Positions 49,163-59,836 are shown, counted from the stretch's first letter. The stretch: 64,000 bases of DNA from an uncultured Cohaesibacter sp. (GCF_963664735.1 NZ_OY761553.1:635303-699302), one strand, 5' to 3'. Made by a program: numbers and translations. Notes: generated by a model from the letters alone, not told the origin.

Positions 49163-49190
49163 TTGCACATTTATTAGGCACAGATATACT
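49163..49190 (+). promoter_or_regulatory. Predicted sigma70-type promoter of dusB-ntrBC
   Basis: TTGCAC (49163-49168) and TATACT (49185-49190) are spaced by 16 bases, about 36 bases before the dusB ATG. Good match to housekeeping promoters. Confidence 0.6.
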
Positions 49191-49225
49191 GTCTATTATT
49201 GTGAGTTTTGAAAGCTGATCTCTGA

Positions 49226-50263
49226 ATGCCATCACTTCCATCATATGGGGCTGGTAAGAGCCTGACCATCGGGTCTGTGAGTTTGCCCAACGGTGTGTTT
49301 CTCGCGCCAATGTCTGGCATTACGGACTTGCCGTTCCGTGCGCTTGCCAAGCGGTTCGGTGCGGGGCTGGTCATTTCGGAAATGGTGGCGAGTAAGGCCT
49401 TTGCTGTTGGTCAGGAAGAAATGCGGCTGAGAGCCGAAGGGCAGGGCATGGATGTGCATGCGGTCCAACTGGCTGGTAATCGTGCAGACTGGATGGCCGA
49501 AGCTGCGAGGCTGTCTGAAGGAGCCGGGGCGAACCTCATTGATATCAATATGGGGTGTCCGGCAAAAAGGGTTATCTCGGGTTATTCAGGTTCTGCTCTT
49601 ATGCGCGATCTCGACAAAGCCGTTGAGCTGATCGACGCTGTGATTGGTGCCGTTTCTGTGCCCGTCACAGTCAAGATGCGTCTTGGTTGGGATGACGACA
49701 GCCACAATGCTGCGGAGCTTGCCGCAAGGGCAGAGCAAAGTGGTGTTGCAATGGTTACTGTGCACGGCCGTACCCGTAATCAGTTTTATAAGGGCAGCGC
49801 TGATTGGAGAGCGATCCGTAGTGTTGCCGATGCGGTTTCCATTCCGCTCGTCGCAAATGGAGACATCCTTAGCGAAGATGATGCTGTTTCATGCCTGGAG
49901 CAGTCTGGGGCGGACGGTATCATGATTGGCCGCGGAGCCTATGGCCGTCCCTGGTTGCCCGGCCATATTGCGTACTATCTCTCAACAGGGGACATTAAAG
50001 AAGAACCAGAGGGTTCCGATCTGCTTGATATCATTCTCGATCACTATGATTCCATGATCGAACATTATCCTGATGCCATTGGGGTGCGGTGCGCGCGCAA
50101 GCATCTCGGCTGGTATATGGATAGTGTTTTAGCGTCATGCGGGACGGTATCATCCGAACTATCAACTCTTAGAAAAATAATTTTAACCGCAGAAGACCCT
50201 GCCAACGTACGGATTGCGTTGGATGACTTTTTCGGGGCCGCTGCGGAGAGGCATGTAGCATGA
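49226..50263 (+). CDS. dusB: tRNA-dihydrouridine synthase DusB (NifR3 family)
   Basis: A 345-aa flavoenzyme that reduces uridine to dihydrouridine in tRNA D-loops. Motifs are [56 protein letters not shown] with the catalytic cysteine, [18 protein letters not shown], and [17 protein letters not shown]. In Rhizobiales and Rhodobacter this gene (nifR3) starts the ntrBC operon, as here: ntrB overlaps its stop codon by four bases. Confidence 0.97.
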   Translation: MPSLPSYGAGKSLTIGSVSLPNGVFLAPMSGITDLPFRALAKRFGAGLVISEMVASKAFAVGQEEMRLRAEGQGMDVHAVQLAGNRADWMAEAARLSEGAGANLIDINMGCPAKRVISGYSGSALMRDLDKAVELIDAVIGAVSVPVTVKMRLGWDDDSHNAAELAARAEQSGVAMVTVHGRTRNQFYKGSADWRAIRSVADAVSIPLVANGDILSEDDAVSCLEQSGADGIMIGRGAYGRPWLPGHIAYYLSTGDIKEEPEGSDLLDIILDHYDSMIEHYPDAIGVRCARKHLGWYMDSVLASCGTVSSELSTLRKIILTAEDPANVRIALDDFFGAAAERHVA

Positions 50264-51363
50264 TGGAAAATTCAAAAGGCGGCGGGGTCAACCCATATCA
50301 AGCGATGATGAGCGCTTTGCCTCACCCTGTCGTTATGGTCGATGCGGATGGATTTGTTGCTGCCGCCAATGAAATGGCGCAGTTTTTCTTTCAATCGAGC
50401 GCGTCCCATTTGCGCAAACAGAAAATTTCTGACCTGTTGCCATTCGGTAGCCCTGTGTTGGCACTGGTGGATCAGGCAAGAGATCGGTTGGCGCCGGTCA
50501 ATGAATATAGAGTGGATATTTCCAACCCCCGCATTGGTGTTGAAAAGGTCGTTGATGTTTATGCCGCTCCGGTGCCCGATATGAATGGTGCCGTTACCTT
50601 GATGCTTCAGGAGCGATCTATCGCTGACAAGATGGATCGGCAGTTGACCCATCGCGATGCTGCGCGTTCTGTTACCGGTTTGGCTTCCATGCTTGGCCAT
50701 GAGGTCAAAAATCCTCTTTCTGGCATTCGGGGCGCTGCGCAGTTGCTTGAGAGCTCTGTCTCCGATGAAGATAGAGCGCTGACACAGCTTATTACGCAAG
50801 AAACCGACCGTATCGTGCGCTTGATCGATCGTATGGAAGTTTTCTCCGATCAGCGCCCTGTCGAGCATGAAGCGGTCAACATTCACGTCGTTCTGGATCG
50901 GGTCAAGCAACTCGCGCATGCAGAATTCGGAGACAAAATCCGGATCGTGGAAGAATATGATCCGTCCTTGCCTCTGGTGCATGCCAATCAGGATCAGTTG
51001 GTTCAGGTCTTCCTGAATCTGGTCAAGAATGCGTCTGAAGCCGTGATCGAGGTGCCAGATCCTGAGATTGTACTGACGACCGCTTTCAGACCCGGCATTC
51101 GCATTCAGGTCCCCGGCTCTAGCGATAAGACTTCTCTGCCGCTGGAGATCTGCGTGAAAGACAATGGACCGGGCATTCCCAAAGAACTTGAGGACTGTTT
51201 ATTCGATCCTTTCGTGACCTCCAAAACCAACGGATCCGGGCTCGGGCTTGCGCTGGTTGCCAAGTTAATCGGAGATCATGGCGGCGTTATCGAATTTGAC
51301 GGTTCCGGCAGGCAGACCATTTTCAGAGTCATGATGCCTACCAGTGACGAAAATCAGATATAG
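50260..51363 (+). CDS. ntrB: Nitrogen regulation sensor histidine kinase NtrB
   Basis: NtrB phosphorylates or dephosphorylates NtrC according to nitrogen status through the PII protein. The 367-aa cytosolic kinase has an N-terminal PAS-like region (about 15-75), the H-box [21 protein letters not shown] with His147, the N-box [10 protein letters not shown], and the ATP-binding DNGPGIPKE and [13 protein letters not shown]. No membrane segment. The ATG overlaps the dusB stop (ATGA). ntrC follows after 14 bases with AGGAG. Confidence 0.97.
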   Translation: MMENSKGGGVNPYQAMMSALPHPVVMVDADGFVAAANEMAQFFFQSSASHLRKQKISDLLPFGSPVLALVDQARDRLAPVNEYRVDISNPRIGVEKVVDVYAAPVPDMNGAVTLMLQERSIADKMDRQLTHRDAARSVTGLASMLGHEVKNPLSGIRGAAQLLESSVSDEDRALTQLITQETDRIVRLIDRMEVFSDQRPVEHEAVNIHVVLDRVKQLAHAEFGDKIRIVEEYDPSLPLVHANQDQLVQVFLNLVKNASEAVIEVPDPEIVLTTAFRPGIRIQVPGSSDKTSLPLEICVKDNGPGIPKELEDCLFDPFVTSKTNGSGLGLALVAKLIGDHGGVIEFDGSGRQTIFRVMMPTSDENQI

Positions 51364-51377
51364 GAGCTTGGACCACC

Positions 51378-52811
51378 ATGCCAAAAGGGACGATCCTGCT
51401 TGCAGATGATGATACCGCAATCCGCACGGTGCTGAATCAGGCGCTGTCTCGTGCCGGATACACTGTGCGTCTTACTTCTAACGCGACAACGTTGTGGAGT
51501 TGGATTTCTCAGGGTGAGGGGGATTTGGTCATCACCGATGTGGTGATGCCGGATGAAAACATCTTTGATGTTCTGCCTCGCATCAAGAAAGCAAGGCCTC
51601 ATCTTCCCGTCATCGTCATGAGTGCGCAGAATACTTTCATGACGGCCATCAAGGCGTCCGAGCGTGGTGCATACGAGTATCTGCCCAAGCCGTTTGATCT
51701 GAAAGAATTGATCAATATCGCGGGCAGGGCATTGTCTGAGCCAAGACCAAGTTTGCAGCCATCAGATGATGATGGCACCGATATTCCGCTGATCGGGCGT
51801 TCTGCCGCTATGCAGGATATCTACCGCATGCTGGCGCGGCTTATGCAAAACGATCTGACCGTCATGATCACAGGCGAAAGCGGCACGGGCAAGGAACTGG
51901 TTGCACGCGCTTTGCATGATTATGGCAAGCGCCGCAAGGGGCCATTCGTTGCCATCAACATGGCGGCTATCCCGAAAGATCTGATTGAGTCCGAGTTGTT
52001 CGGGCATGAAAAGGGCTCCTTTACGGGGGCTCATGGGCGTTCAGCCGGCAAGTTCGAGATGGCAGAGGGCGGAACCTTGTTCCTTGATGAAATCGGCGAT
52101 ATGCCGATGGAAGCGCAAACGCGGTTGCTGCGCGTTTTGCAGCAGGGGGAATATACTACAGTTGGTGGCCGCACGCCGATCAAGACGAATGTTCGTATCG
52201 TCGCTGCGACCAACAAGGACTTGCAGTCGCTTATTCATCAGGGCTTGTTCCGTGAGGACCTGTTTTTCCGCCTGAATGTTGTGCCGATGCGCCTGCCGCC
52301 ATTGCGTGAGCGTGCAGAAGATATCAAGGATCTTGTGCGCCATTTCTTTGCTCTTGGAGAGCGGGAAGGTTTGCCCGTCAAGCAAATCCAGCCGGAAGCG
52401 CTGGATGTGATGTTGCGTTATCGCTGGCCGGGCAACGTCCGCGAGTTGGAAAACCTGGTCCGTCGTTTGGCTGCGCTCTATCCGCAGGATACAATCACGG
52501 CAAACCAGATCGAGAATGAGCTCAATCAGATCAGTCTGACGATGGATGTTCAGCCTGAGCAGAAGGTTCAGAATCTGGCCGGGGCGATGGAATCCTATCT
52601 TGAGCAGTTGTTCAAGGAATTTGGCGACAGTCTTCCTCCTCCCGGACTTTATCATCGTTTGCTCAGAGAAATTGAATATCCGCTCATCTGCGCCTCACTT
52701 GCGGCCACCAAGGGTAATCAGATCAAGACTGCCGAGTTGCTTGGTCTGAACAGAAACACCTTGCGCAAGAAGATCAAAGATCTGGATATTCAGGTTGTCA
52801 GAGGAGCGTGA
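51378..52811 (+). CDS. ntrC: Nitrogen regulation response regulator NtrC
   Basis: NtrC is a sigma54-dependent activator of nitrogen-assimilation genes. The 477-aa protein has a receiver domain with Asp54 ([10 protein letters not shown]), a central AAA+ domain with Walker A GESGTGKE, the sigma54-contact loop, Walker [12 protein letters not shown], sensor [20 protein letters not shown], and a C-terminal Fis-type helix-turn-helix ([19 protein letters not shown]). The contact loop reads GSFTGA (residues 213-218) instead of the common GAFTGA. Length is normal. It is followed by a hairpin and then ntrY. Confidence 0.97.
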   Translation: MPKGTILLADDDTAIRTVLNQALSRAGYTVRLTSNATTLWSWISQGEGDLVITDVVMPDENIFDVLPRIKKARPHLPVIVMSAQNTFMTAIKASERGAYEYLPKPFDLKELINIAGRALSEPRPSLQPSDDDGTDIPLIGRSAAMQDIYRMLARLMQNDLTVMITGESGTGKELVARALHDYGKRRKGPFVAINMAAIPKDLIESELFGHEKGSFTGAHGRSAGKFEMAEGGTLFLDEIGDMPMEAQTRLLRVLQQGEYTTVGGRTPIKTNVRIVAATNKDLQSLIHQGLFREDLFFRLNVVPMRLPPLRERAEDIKDLVRHFFALGEREGLPVKQIQPEALDVMLRYRWPGNVRELENLVRRLAALYPQDTITANQIENELNQISLTMDVQPEQKVQNLAGAMESYLEQLFKEFGDSLPPPGLYHRLLREIEYPLICASLAATKGNQIKTAELLGLNRNTLRKKIKDLDIQVVRGA

Positions 52812-52834
52812 TTGCTGAGTCTTGATGCAATTGG

Positions 52835-52878
52835 AAAAGGCGCATTTGTGAGCGTAATTGGTGCATATGTGCCTTTTT
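52835..52878 (+). terminator. Terminator-like hairpin after ntrC
   Basis: AAAGGCGCA (52836-52844) can pair with TGTGCCTTT (52868-52876), with one mismatch or G-T pair, followed by TTGG after a short T run. The 23-base loop is long. It could partly separate ntrBC from ntrYX. Confidence 0.45.
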
Positions 52879-53002
52879 GGACACAGCTGCGACCTTTTAC
52901 ATAGACAGATTTTGTAAGAGCTGTCACATTTAAGCAACAATTTCGTTGAATAGAAGGGACGATTCCCTCTATTGGGTCGTTCTTTGCAAGGATTTGTTGC
53001 TC

Positions 53003-55357
53003 GTGTCTTATGCTTCTGACTCCGAACATTCTGACAATAGAAACAGTGGTTTTAATCCGTTCGGTCGAAAAGAAATCGCCTCAGGCAATCTGCCCGAGAA
53101 TTCCGATAAGCGGAGCCGCTTGCGCTATCTCGGACTTATAAGCGTCGTTCTGTCGGTAGTGTCCGGTGTAACCTCCTTTGTCATTCTGCTGGGTTTAACG
53201 TCCATCGAGCCCACAGAAGGTGTCATACGCCTGGCAATGATCATAAACGGCGTTCTGCTTTTCATTTTGGCGTTGGTTATTTTTCTTGAGGCTTGCGCTG
53301 TTTTGCGCGCCCGTCAAAGAGGTCGAGCCGGAGCGCGGCTTCATATTCGTGTCATGGGGCTTTTCGCTCTGGTTGCTACGGTGCCAACGATCCTTGTTGC
53401 AATTTTTGCCTCCATTACGCTCGACAGGGGCCTTGATCGTTGGTTTTCTTCTCGTACACAGGCGATTATCAACAGTTCTCAAACGGTTGCCAGTGCTTAC
53501 ACAAAAGAGCATGCTCGCGTCTTGCGCAATGAGCTGTTGGGGATCGCGCAGTCCTTGAACGAAGCTGAACCGTATTTTTTGCTCGATTCAGATCGGTTTC
53601 GTGCCATCTTTTCACGCCAAACCCGCATTCGGGGCATTCCTGCCGCGTTTGTTGTCAACAGTGCGGGCGAACAGTTGATGGCTTCGCCTAGCCGTCTTGA
53701 TCAACCTATTCCCAAAATGCCCGGGCCAGAGTTGCTCGAACAGGCTCATAGCCAGCCGGTGTTTATTGCGTTGGGTGACTCCAACCTCGTTGCTGGCATC
53801 ATGCGATTGGAAGAATTCAATGATGCCTACCTGTTTGTCCTGCGCGTGATTGATCCTGTCGTTTCCAACTTCTTGCGCATGACGTCTGAAAATGCGCAGG
53901 AATATAGGGCGTTTTTTGATAGCCGATCGAATATTCAGGCCGCGTTTGCCATGCTCTATATTGGAGCAGGCTTGATCATTCTATTGTCAACGACGTGGTT
54001 TTCAATCGGCTTTTCAAATCGGCTCGTCGCACCGATCCGTAGGCTTATCGGTGCCGCAGAACGCGTTCGGCATGGAGATCTTTATGTCAGATTGCCGGTT
54101 GAAAAGGGGTCTACGGATTTCGCAAACCTCAATGAAACTTTCAACACCATGACCACGGAGCTGAGGTCACAGCGTGATGAACTCATTCTGGCGCGTGACG
54201 CTATTGATGCGAGACGGCGCTTTACAGAGGCGATGCTGCAAGGGGTTAGTGCTGGCATTATTGGTGTTGATGAAACTGGCGAAATCACTCTCGCCAACCC
54301 CTCGGTGCTCAAAATTCTCGGTCTCAAAGAAAAGGATTTGCTGGGCGAGGATTTGGACAGAGTCTTGCCCGAGGTGGCTTCTCTGGTGGAAGATGCTGAC
54401 AACCTCGCTGAGGCGCACAAAGAGGGGCAGATTACGCTTGTGCGCAACGGCATTGAATATGCTCTTCGCGTGCGTGTGACGCTGGAACGAAGCAATGAAG
54501 ATGAAAGCCATTCTTATGTGGTCACGCTGGATGATATCACCGAATTGGTCAGTGCTCAGCGTTCGGCGGCTTGGGCAGATGTTGCGCGGCGTATCGCTCA
54601 CGAGATCAAAAATCCGCTCACACCAATTCAGCTCTCTGCGGAGCGGTTGAGACGGCGTTACGGCAAGAAAATTGCTGAAGACGATCAGAAGGTCTTTGAA
54701 CAATGCGTCAATACCATCGTCCGTCAGGTTGGCGATATCGGCCGTATGGTGGATGAATTTTCCTCCTTCGCCCGGATGCCGAAACCTGTGTTCGAGCATG
54801 GCGATCTTTCAGAAGTGATAAAGCAATCAGTCTTCCTTATTGAAGTGGCTAACCACGACATTGCATTTACGACCGAAATTCCGGAGAAAATGCCGGTATC
54901 ATTTGATCATCGTCTTATTTCTCAGGCGATGGCGAATATTATCAAAAATGCTACTGAGGCAATTGCAGGACGCGAAGACCGCAATGAGATTGACGGCCAG
55001 GTCATTGTTAAGGCTGAAGAAGAGGGCGTCAATTACTGCGTTCGAATTATTGATAATGGCATTGGTTTTCCTGCAAACAACAGACAAAAGCTGCTGGAGC
55101 CCTACATGACAACGAGGGAGAAGGGCAGTGGTCTCGGTTTGGCTATTGTTAGAAAGATTTTGCGCGAGCATGGGGGCGGAATCCAGCTTCGCGATGCCAG
55201 TGAGGTGTACGATTTCGAGCGCGGTGCCTGTATCGAAATTCGCATCCCGAAAGAAGGGACAGAAAAAGACGCCACAGAAGATGATGCTGATGTCGAACAT
55301 GATCATAATTCTGGCTTGGCGCTATCAAACGAAACCAACAATGGAACGGAGGGCTGA
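53003..55357 (+). CDS. ntrY: Membrane sensor histidine kinase NtrY
   Basis: NtrY is the transmembrane kinase partner of NtrX, linked in this class to nitrogen, redox and envelope signals. The 784-aa protein has three N-terminal membrane segments at about residues 43-65, 76-100 and 120-141 and a fourth near 310-330 after a periplasmic domain. Then come HAMP (about 330-382), PAS (about 390-490), the H-box RRIAHEIKNPLTPIQLSAERL and ATPase motifs NIIKNATEAI, DNGIGFP and EKGSGLGLAIVRKIL. I chose the GTG at 53003 because AAGGA lies ten bases upstream; a TTG at 52946 is in frame but lacks support. It adjoins ntrX. Confidence 0.94.
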   Translation: MSYASDSEHSDNRNSGFNPFGRKEIASGNLPENSDKRSRLRYLGLISVVLSVVSGVTSFVILLGLTSIEPTEGVIRLAMIINGVLLFILALVIFLEACAVLRARQRGRAGARLHIRVMGLFALVATVPTILVAIFASITLDRGLDRWFSSRTQAIINSSQTVASAYTKEHARVLRNELLGIAQSLNEAEPYFLLDSDRFRAIFSRQTRIRGIPAAFVVNSAGEQLMASPSRLDQPIPKMPGPELLEQAHSQPVFIALGDSNLVAGIMRLEEFNDAYLFVLRVIDPVVSNFLRMTSENAQEYRAFFDSRSNIQAAFAMLYIGAGLIILLSTTWFSIGFSNRLVAPIRRLIGAAERVRHGDLYVRLPVEKGSTDFANLNETFNTMTTELRSQRDELILARDAIDARRRFTEAMLQGVSAGIIGVDETGEITLANPSVLKILGLKEKDLLGEDLDRVLPEVASLVEDADNLAEAHKEGQITLVRNGIEYALRVRVTLERSNEDESHSYVVTLDDITELVSAQRSAAWADVARRIAHEIKNPLTPIQLSAERLRRRYGKKIAEDDQKVFEQCVNTIVRQVGDIGRMVDEFSSFARMPKPVFEHGDLSEVIKQSVFLIEVANHDIAFTTEIPEKMPVSFDHRLISQAMANIIKNATEAIAGREDRNEIDGQVIVKAEEEGVNYCVRIIDNGIGFPANNRQKLLEPYMTTREKGSGLGLAIVRKILREHGGGIQLRDASEVYDFERGACIEIRIPKEGTEKDATEDDADVEHDHNSGLALSNETNNGTEG

Positions 55358-55359
55358 AC

Positions 55360-56730
55360 ATGGCTGCTGATATTCTTGTCGTTGATGATGAGGTCGACAT
55401 TCGTGAACTTGTTGCGGGCCTTCTTGAAGATGAAGGCTTTGATACACGCATTGCATCCCACAGCGATGAGGCGTTGGAGCTTATCGAACAGCGGCGCCCG
55501 TCTCTGATTTTTCTTGATATCTGGCTGCAAGGGTCTCGGTTGGACGGGCTCGCGTTGTTGGCCGTTATCAAGCAGAAGCATCCGGAGTTGCCGGTGGTGA
55601 TGATTTCCGGCCATGGCGGCGTTGAAACTGCTGTGGCAGCGATCAAGCGCGGAGCTTATGATTTTATCGAGAAGCCATTCAAGGCGGATAGATTGATTCT
55701 GGTTGCTGAAAGAGCGCTTGAGGCTTCCAACCTGAAGCGCAAGGTCAAGGATCTGCAGTCGCGAAGCGGAGGGGAAACCAAACTGGTCGGGTCCTCCAGC
55801 ACAATGAACAATTTGCGGCAGATGATCCAGCGCGTTGCTCCCACCAACAGCCGCATTTTGATTTCTGGTCAATCCGGATCAGGCAAGGAACTCGTCGCGC
55901 GCTGTATTCATCAGCAGTCACACAGAGCAGAATCGCCGTTCGTGGTTTTTTCCTCCATACAATTCGCGATTGATGATCTGGAGTTGCAGCTTTTTGGCAC
56001 AGAAGCTGATGGCACCACGCAGAGAAAAGTGGGGGCTTTTGAAGAGGCTCATGGTGGCACTCTGTATCTGGAGGAAATCGCCGATCTGCCCGGTGAGTTG
56101 CAGAGCAAGCTCACACGGGTTCTGACAACCGGCAAATTCATCCGTGTGGGTGGAGACAAGCCCGTGCAGGTCGACGTGCGCGTGATTTCGTCCACTTCGC
56201 GCAATATGGAAGGGTTGATTACTGAGGGCGCCTTTCGCGAGGATTTGTTCCATCGCTTGAGTGTCGTGCCTCTTGCTGTTCCCCCGCTTGCCGAACGGCG
56301 GGAGGATATTCCGGAACTCGTCTTGCATTTCATGGAGCAATTGTCCACGACAGCAGGCTTGCCTGCCCGCAAAATTGGTGCGGATGCCATGGCGATCTTG
56401 CAGGCCCACAATTGGCCGGGCAACATCAGGCAGCTGCGCAACAATATTGAGCGCCTGTTGATTCTCACCAAGGGTGATGACAACGCCGTGATTACTGCCG
56501 ATCTTTTGCCAAGTGAAGTTGGTGAAACCGTGCCAAGCATTCCCGGTGGAGGGGAAGCTGGGGAACAAATCATGTCCCTTCCCCTGAAGAAAGCGAGAGA
56601 AGTTTTCGAGCGGGAATATCTCAAGGCGCAAATCGCCAGATTCGGCGGAAATGTCTCAAGAACTGCGGAATTTGTGGGTATGGAGCGGTCTGCATTGCAT
56701 CGCAAATTAAAGAGCCTTGGTGTTGTCTAG
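55360..56730 (+). CDS. ntrX: Response regulator NtrX
   Basis: NtrX is the response regulator of NtrY. The 456-aa protein has a receiver with Asp53 (IFLDIWLQGS), a AAA+ domain (SGQSGSGKELVARCIHQQS, GTLYLEEIADLPGE, FHRLSVVPLAVPPLAERREDI) and a Fis-type C-terminus (SRTAEFVGMERSALHRKLKSL). The sigma54-contact GAFTGA loop is missing: the sequence runs ELQLFGTE... to KVGAFEEAHGG. NtrX of alphaproteobacteria is known to lack it, so sigma54 activation is not expected. It starts two bases after the ntrY stop with GGAGGG inside ntrY. Confidence 0.96.
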   Translation: MAADILVVDDEVDIRELVAGLLEDEGFDTRIASHSDEALELIEQRRPSLIFLDIWLQGSRLDGLALLAVIKQKHPELPVVMISGHGGVETAVAAIKRGAYDFIEKPFKADRLILVAERALEASNLKRKVKDLQSRSGGETKLVGSSSTMNNLRQMIQRVAPTNSRILISGQSGSGKELVARCIHQQSHRAESPFVVFSSIQFAIDDLELQLFGTEADGTTQRKVGAFEEAHGGTLYLEEIADLPGELQSKLTRVLTTGKFIRVGGDKPVQVDVRVISSTSRNMEGLITEGAFREDLFHRLSVVPLAVPPLAERREDIPELVLHFMEQLSTTAGLPARKIGADAMAILQAHNWPGNIRQLRNNIERLLILTKGDDNAVITADLLPSEVGETVPSIPGGGEAGEQIMSLPLKKAREVFEREYLKAQIARFGGNVSRTAEFVGMERSALHRKLKSLGVV

Positions 56731-56972
56731 CCCTCGTCGCAGGACGTCTGGCAAATGGGGGGGCTCTATTGCCTTTCCATTTGAACAGGGGTATGCGTTT
56801 CTTTCATTGGGCAAAAGCCGAAAATATGTCATAAAGCGCGGATGATTTTCCTTCTGAAGTCTTTTGAATTCAGCGCAAGCGAGCAACTGTCTGAAGGATT
56901 AAATTGGTTGATCATCAGTTATTCTTGCGGTTATTTGCAGAGCAACTTGCTTAAGTATGAAAGCGATCAGTT

Positions 56973-58349
56973 ATGAAAGTGGTGATTTGCGGTGCAGGAC
57001 AGGTCGGTTATGGTATCGCCAAACATCTGTCATCTGAACAAAATGACGTGACCGTTATTGATAGTTCTCCGCAGCTTGTTGCTGCAATCAGGGATACGTT
57101 GGATGTGCGCGGCTATGTTGGTCATGGGGCTCACCCTGACGTTCTGGCTCGCGCCGGAGCCAAAGAAGCAGACATGATCATCGCGGTTACGCTTTATGAT
57201 GAAGTCAACATGGTTGCCTGTCAGGTGGCTCACTCCATTTTCAAAGTGCCAACCAAGGTCGCACGCGTACGCGCCCAGTCTTATCTTGAGAAGCACTATG
57301 CAGACCTGTTTTCTCGCGAGCATCTTCCCATCGATGTGATCATTTCGCCTGAAGTTGAAGTTGGTGAAATGGTTCTTTCAAGAATGGCGATGCCCGGTGC
57401 TGAAGATACGGTGCGGTTTGCCGATGGCGAAGTTTTGATGATTGCTATCGAATGCGAAGAAGAGTGTCCGGTCGTAGATACACCCCTTCGCCAGCTGACC
57501 GAACTGTTCCCGGACCTTAAGGCCGTTGTTGTTGGCATCCGGCGTGAAGGCCAGCTTTTTGTTCCGCATGCTGAAGACCATTTGCAGGCCGGTGATCTGG
57601 CCTATGTTGTGGTCGAGCGGGCTCAGGTTTGGCGTACACTTAGCATTTTTGGCCATGATGAAGATCAGGCCAACAAAGTGGTGATTGCTGGTGGTGGCAA
57701 CATCGGGCGCTATGTTGCCTTGGCGATCGAGGCAAGACGCAAGCGCACCAGAGCGAAAGTAATTGAGCTCAATAGGGATCGCGCCATCAAGATTGCCAAT
57801 GACTTCAACGATACGATTGTTTTGCAAGGCAGTGCGCTTGATCAGGATATTCTCAAAGAAGCCGATATTCGCGAAGCGGATACGATGATCGCGCTAACGA
57901 ACAATGATCAGGTGAATATCCTGAGCTGCGCCATGGCCAAGCGCCTGGGATGTGCCCGCACGATGGCGCTGCTTAATGATTCTCACTATTCTGGTCTTGT
58001 TCATGACCTTGGAATCGACTCCAACGTCAATCCTCGTTCGGTTACAATTTCAAAGATCCTGCAACATGTGCGCAGGGGGCGTATTCGCGGGGTTCATGCC
58101 GTGGAAGATGGCGCCGCTGAGGGTATTGAAGCCGAAGCGCTGGAAACCTCACCTCTGGTTGGTCGGCCGCTTAAGAGCGTGGAATTCCCTGAAGGGGTTC
58201 GTGTTGGAGCAATCTATCGTGGTAACAAGGTGCTGATGCCAGATGGCCAAACGACCATTCAGGCCGGTGACCGGGTCATCCTTTTCGCTCTGGCGGATCG
58301 TGTGAAGCAGGTGGAACTGTTGTTCCGCGTCAGCTTTGAGTTCTTTTGA
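56973..58349 (+). CDS. trkA: Trk potassium uptake regulator TrkA
   Basis: TrkA is the cytosolic NAD(H)-binding subunit that gates TrkH. The 458-aa protein has two RCK modules: VVICGAGQVGYGIAKHLSSE at the start (Rossmann) with a TrkA_C part, and KVVIAGGGNIGRYVALAIEAR at about residue 233 with a second TrkA_C domain ending near the C-terminus. Tandem RCK is the full-length TrkA form. Its place after ntrX is conserved in relatives. trkH follows 23 bases later. Confidence 0.96.
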   Translation: MKVVICGAGQVGYGIAKHLSSEQNDVTVIDSSPQLVAAIRDTLDVRGYVGHGAHPDVLARAGAKEADMIIAVTLYDEVNMVACQVAHSIFKVPTKVARVRAQSYLEKHYADLFSREHLPIDVIISPEVEVGEMVLSRMAMPGAEDTVRFADGEVLMIAIECEEECPVVDTPLRQLTELFPDLKAVVVGIRREGQLFVPHAEDHLQAGDLAYVVVERAQVWRTLSIFGHDEDQANKVVIAGGGNIGRYVALAIEARRKRTRAKVIELNRDRAIKIANDFNDTIVLQGSALDQDILKEADIREADTMIALTNNDQVNILSCAMAKRLGCARTMALLNDSHYSGLVHDLGIDSNVNPRSVTISKILQHVRRGRIRGVHAVEDGAAEGIEAEALETSPLVGRPLKSVEFPEGVRVGAIYRGNKVLMPDGQTTIQAGDRVILFALADRVKQVELLFRVSFEFF

Positions 58350-58372
58350 TCCCGAAGTGAGGCTATGCGCGG

Positions 58373-59836
58373 ATGACCGCAATTCTCTATTACCTATCGA
58401 TTTTGCTTGGCGCGCTGGGAGGGCTCATGTTGCCCACCGCTTTGGTTGCGCTTAGCGCGGGCAATAGGGAATTGGCGGAAGGGTTTCTTCTGACCTCCGG
58501 TCTAACCGGCTTTGTCTCGGGGGGAACCTATTTCGCGTTGCGTGGACAGGAAAGGGAAATGCTCAACCAGCAGACCTTTCTTTTGTGCGTTATCGCGTGG
58601 TTTGGCTTGCCCTTCGTTGGTGCCTTTCCGATTGTGCTGTCGGGGCAGCTTAATTGGGTTGATGCCTTTTTCGAGGCAGCCTCCGGCATAAGCACGACTG
58701 GGGCGACGGTCTTTTCAACATTGGAAGGGGTGCCAAAGGCCATTATCTTCTGGCGCGCAATTTTGCAGTGGTTCGGCGGGTTTATGACGTTGCTCAGCTT
58801 CCTGCTGATTCTGGCTCCGAGTGGCGTCGGCGTCGTCCGCGATAATTACAGCAAATTTATGGAGCAGAGCCTTGGAGACGAGATTGGCTGGACTGCCAAC
58901 GTTTTCCGACAGGTCGGTTCAGCCTACGGGCTGGTGACCTTGACAATGGTTCTGTTGCTGGTGGTTGTTGGCCTGCCAGCATTTGACGCTACATGTCTGG
59001 CCTTTTCGACGATTTCAACGGGCGGGTTCATGCCAGTTGATGGAGCGATCGGAGAATATTACAACAATCGTGCAGCTGAGTTCATCATTGCCATGGGCAT
59101 GATTGCCGGGTCATCGAGTGTTGTCTGGCACAGAATGGCCGTGCGCAACAAGCTGCAGTTCGTCGTTGAACATAGAGAAAGTTATATTCTCTTTGCATTC
59201 ATGCTGGTTGCGGGCCTGATCTATTCCATCACTTTGTTCCAGTTGGCCGGTAGTGCGAGCGTTCTGTCTCCGGGGGCGGCTTTACGTCAGGGATTTTTTG
59301 CAGCCATTTCGCTGGTATCTACCACGGGGTTTGAATTGCGACATGCTGATGTTACCGTTTTTCCGGGATTGCTGGTTCTCTGCTTTGCCTTGACAGGCGC
59401 CACCTCTTTTTCAACATCGGGTGGTTTGAAGATATACCGCGTGGTGGTTTTGTTCATGCAGCTTGTCAATGAAGTCAGCCGCTTGCTTCATCCAAACAAA
59501 ATTCGCAAGGATCGTCTGGGCAGAACCGCACCCAATCTTACTTTCATGATTGGCGTTTGGTCATCCCTTGTTCTGTCCATAATTTTGATCGCCCTCGTTA
59601 CCGGCATCGTTACGACAAACACCGGATTTCTTGAAGGTGGTCTTATCGCGACAATATCGTGTTTTGCGAATATTGGGCCACTATATAGCACCAGTTGGTC
59701 GCAAACTGCTGATTGGCCAAGCTATTTTGAAATGGCACCAGTCGTTAAATATGCGCTGGCAGGGACGATGCTTGTCGGGCGTATCGAAATTGTTGTGCTT
59801 CTAAGCGCTCTCAATTTCAAATTCTGGTATCGATAG
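58373..59836 (+). CDS. trkH: Trk potassium uptake channel TrkH
   Basis: A 487-aa integral membrane protein of the TrkH/KtrB superfamily, the K+-conducting partner of TrkA. Hydrophobic spans alternate with selectivity-filter-like segments: FEAASGISTTGATVF, AFSTISTGGFMPVDG, ISLVSTTGFELRHAD, and FANIGPLYSTSWSQTADW. Four such pore loops are expected. Gene order trkA-trkH is 23 bases apart, so the pair is cotranscribed. In many Rhizobiales trkH is elsewhere; here it follows trkA directly. Ends at 59836, 349 bases before hfq. Confidence 0.96.
   Translation: MTAILYYLSILLGALGGLMLPTALVALSAGNRELAEGFLLTSGLTGFVSGGTYFALRGQEREMLNQQTFLLCVIAWFGLPFVGAFPIVLSGQLNWVDAFFEAASGISTTGATVFSTLEGVPKAIIFWRAILQWFGGFMTLLSFLLILAPSGVGVVRDNYSKFMEQSLGDEIGWTANVFRQVGSAYGLVTLTMVLLLVVVGLPAFDATCLAFSTISTGGFMPVDGAIGEYYNNRAAEFIIAMGMIAGSSSVVWHRMAVRNKLQFVVEHRESYILFAFMLVAGLIYSITLFQLAGSASVLSPGAALRQGFFAAISLVSTTGFELRHADVTVFPGLLVLCFALTGATSFSTSGGLKIYRVVVLFMQLVNEVSRLLHPNKIRKDRLGRTAPNLTFMIGVWSSLVLSIILIALVTGIVTTNTGFLEGGLIATISCFANIGPLYSTSWSQTADWPSYFEMAPVVKYALAGTMLVGRIEIVVLLSALNFKFWYR

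Larger units (their letters stand above)
48918..49225. other. Divergent intergenic region between ispDF and dusB
   Basis: 308 bases with promoter elements for the dusB-ntrBC operon at 49163-49190, a perfect palindrome at 49136-49152, and a hairpin AAGCCTT-CTTT-AAGGCTC near 49098-49116. No gene is recognised. Confidence 0.6.
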
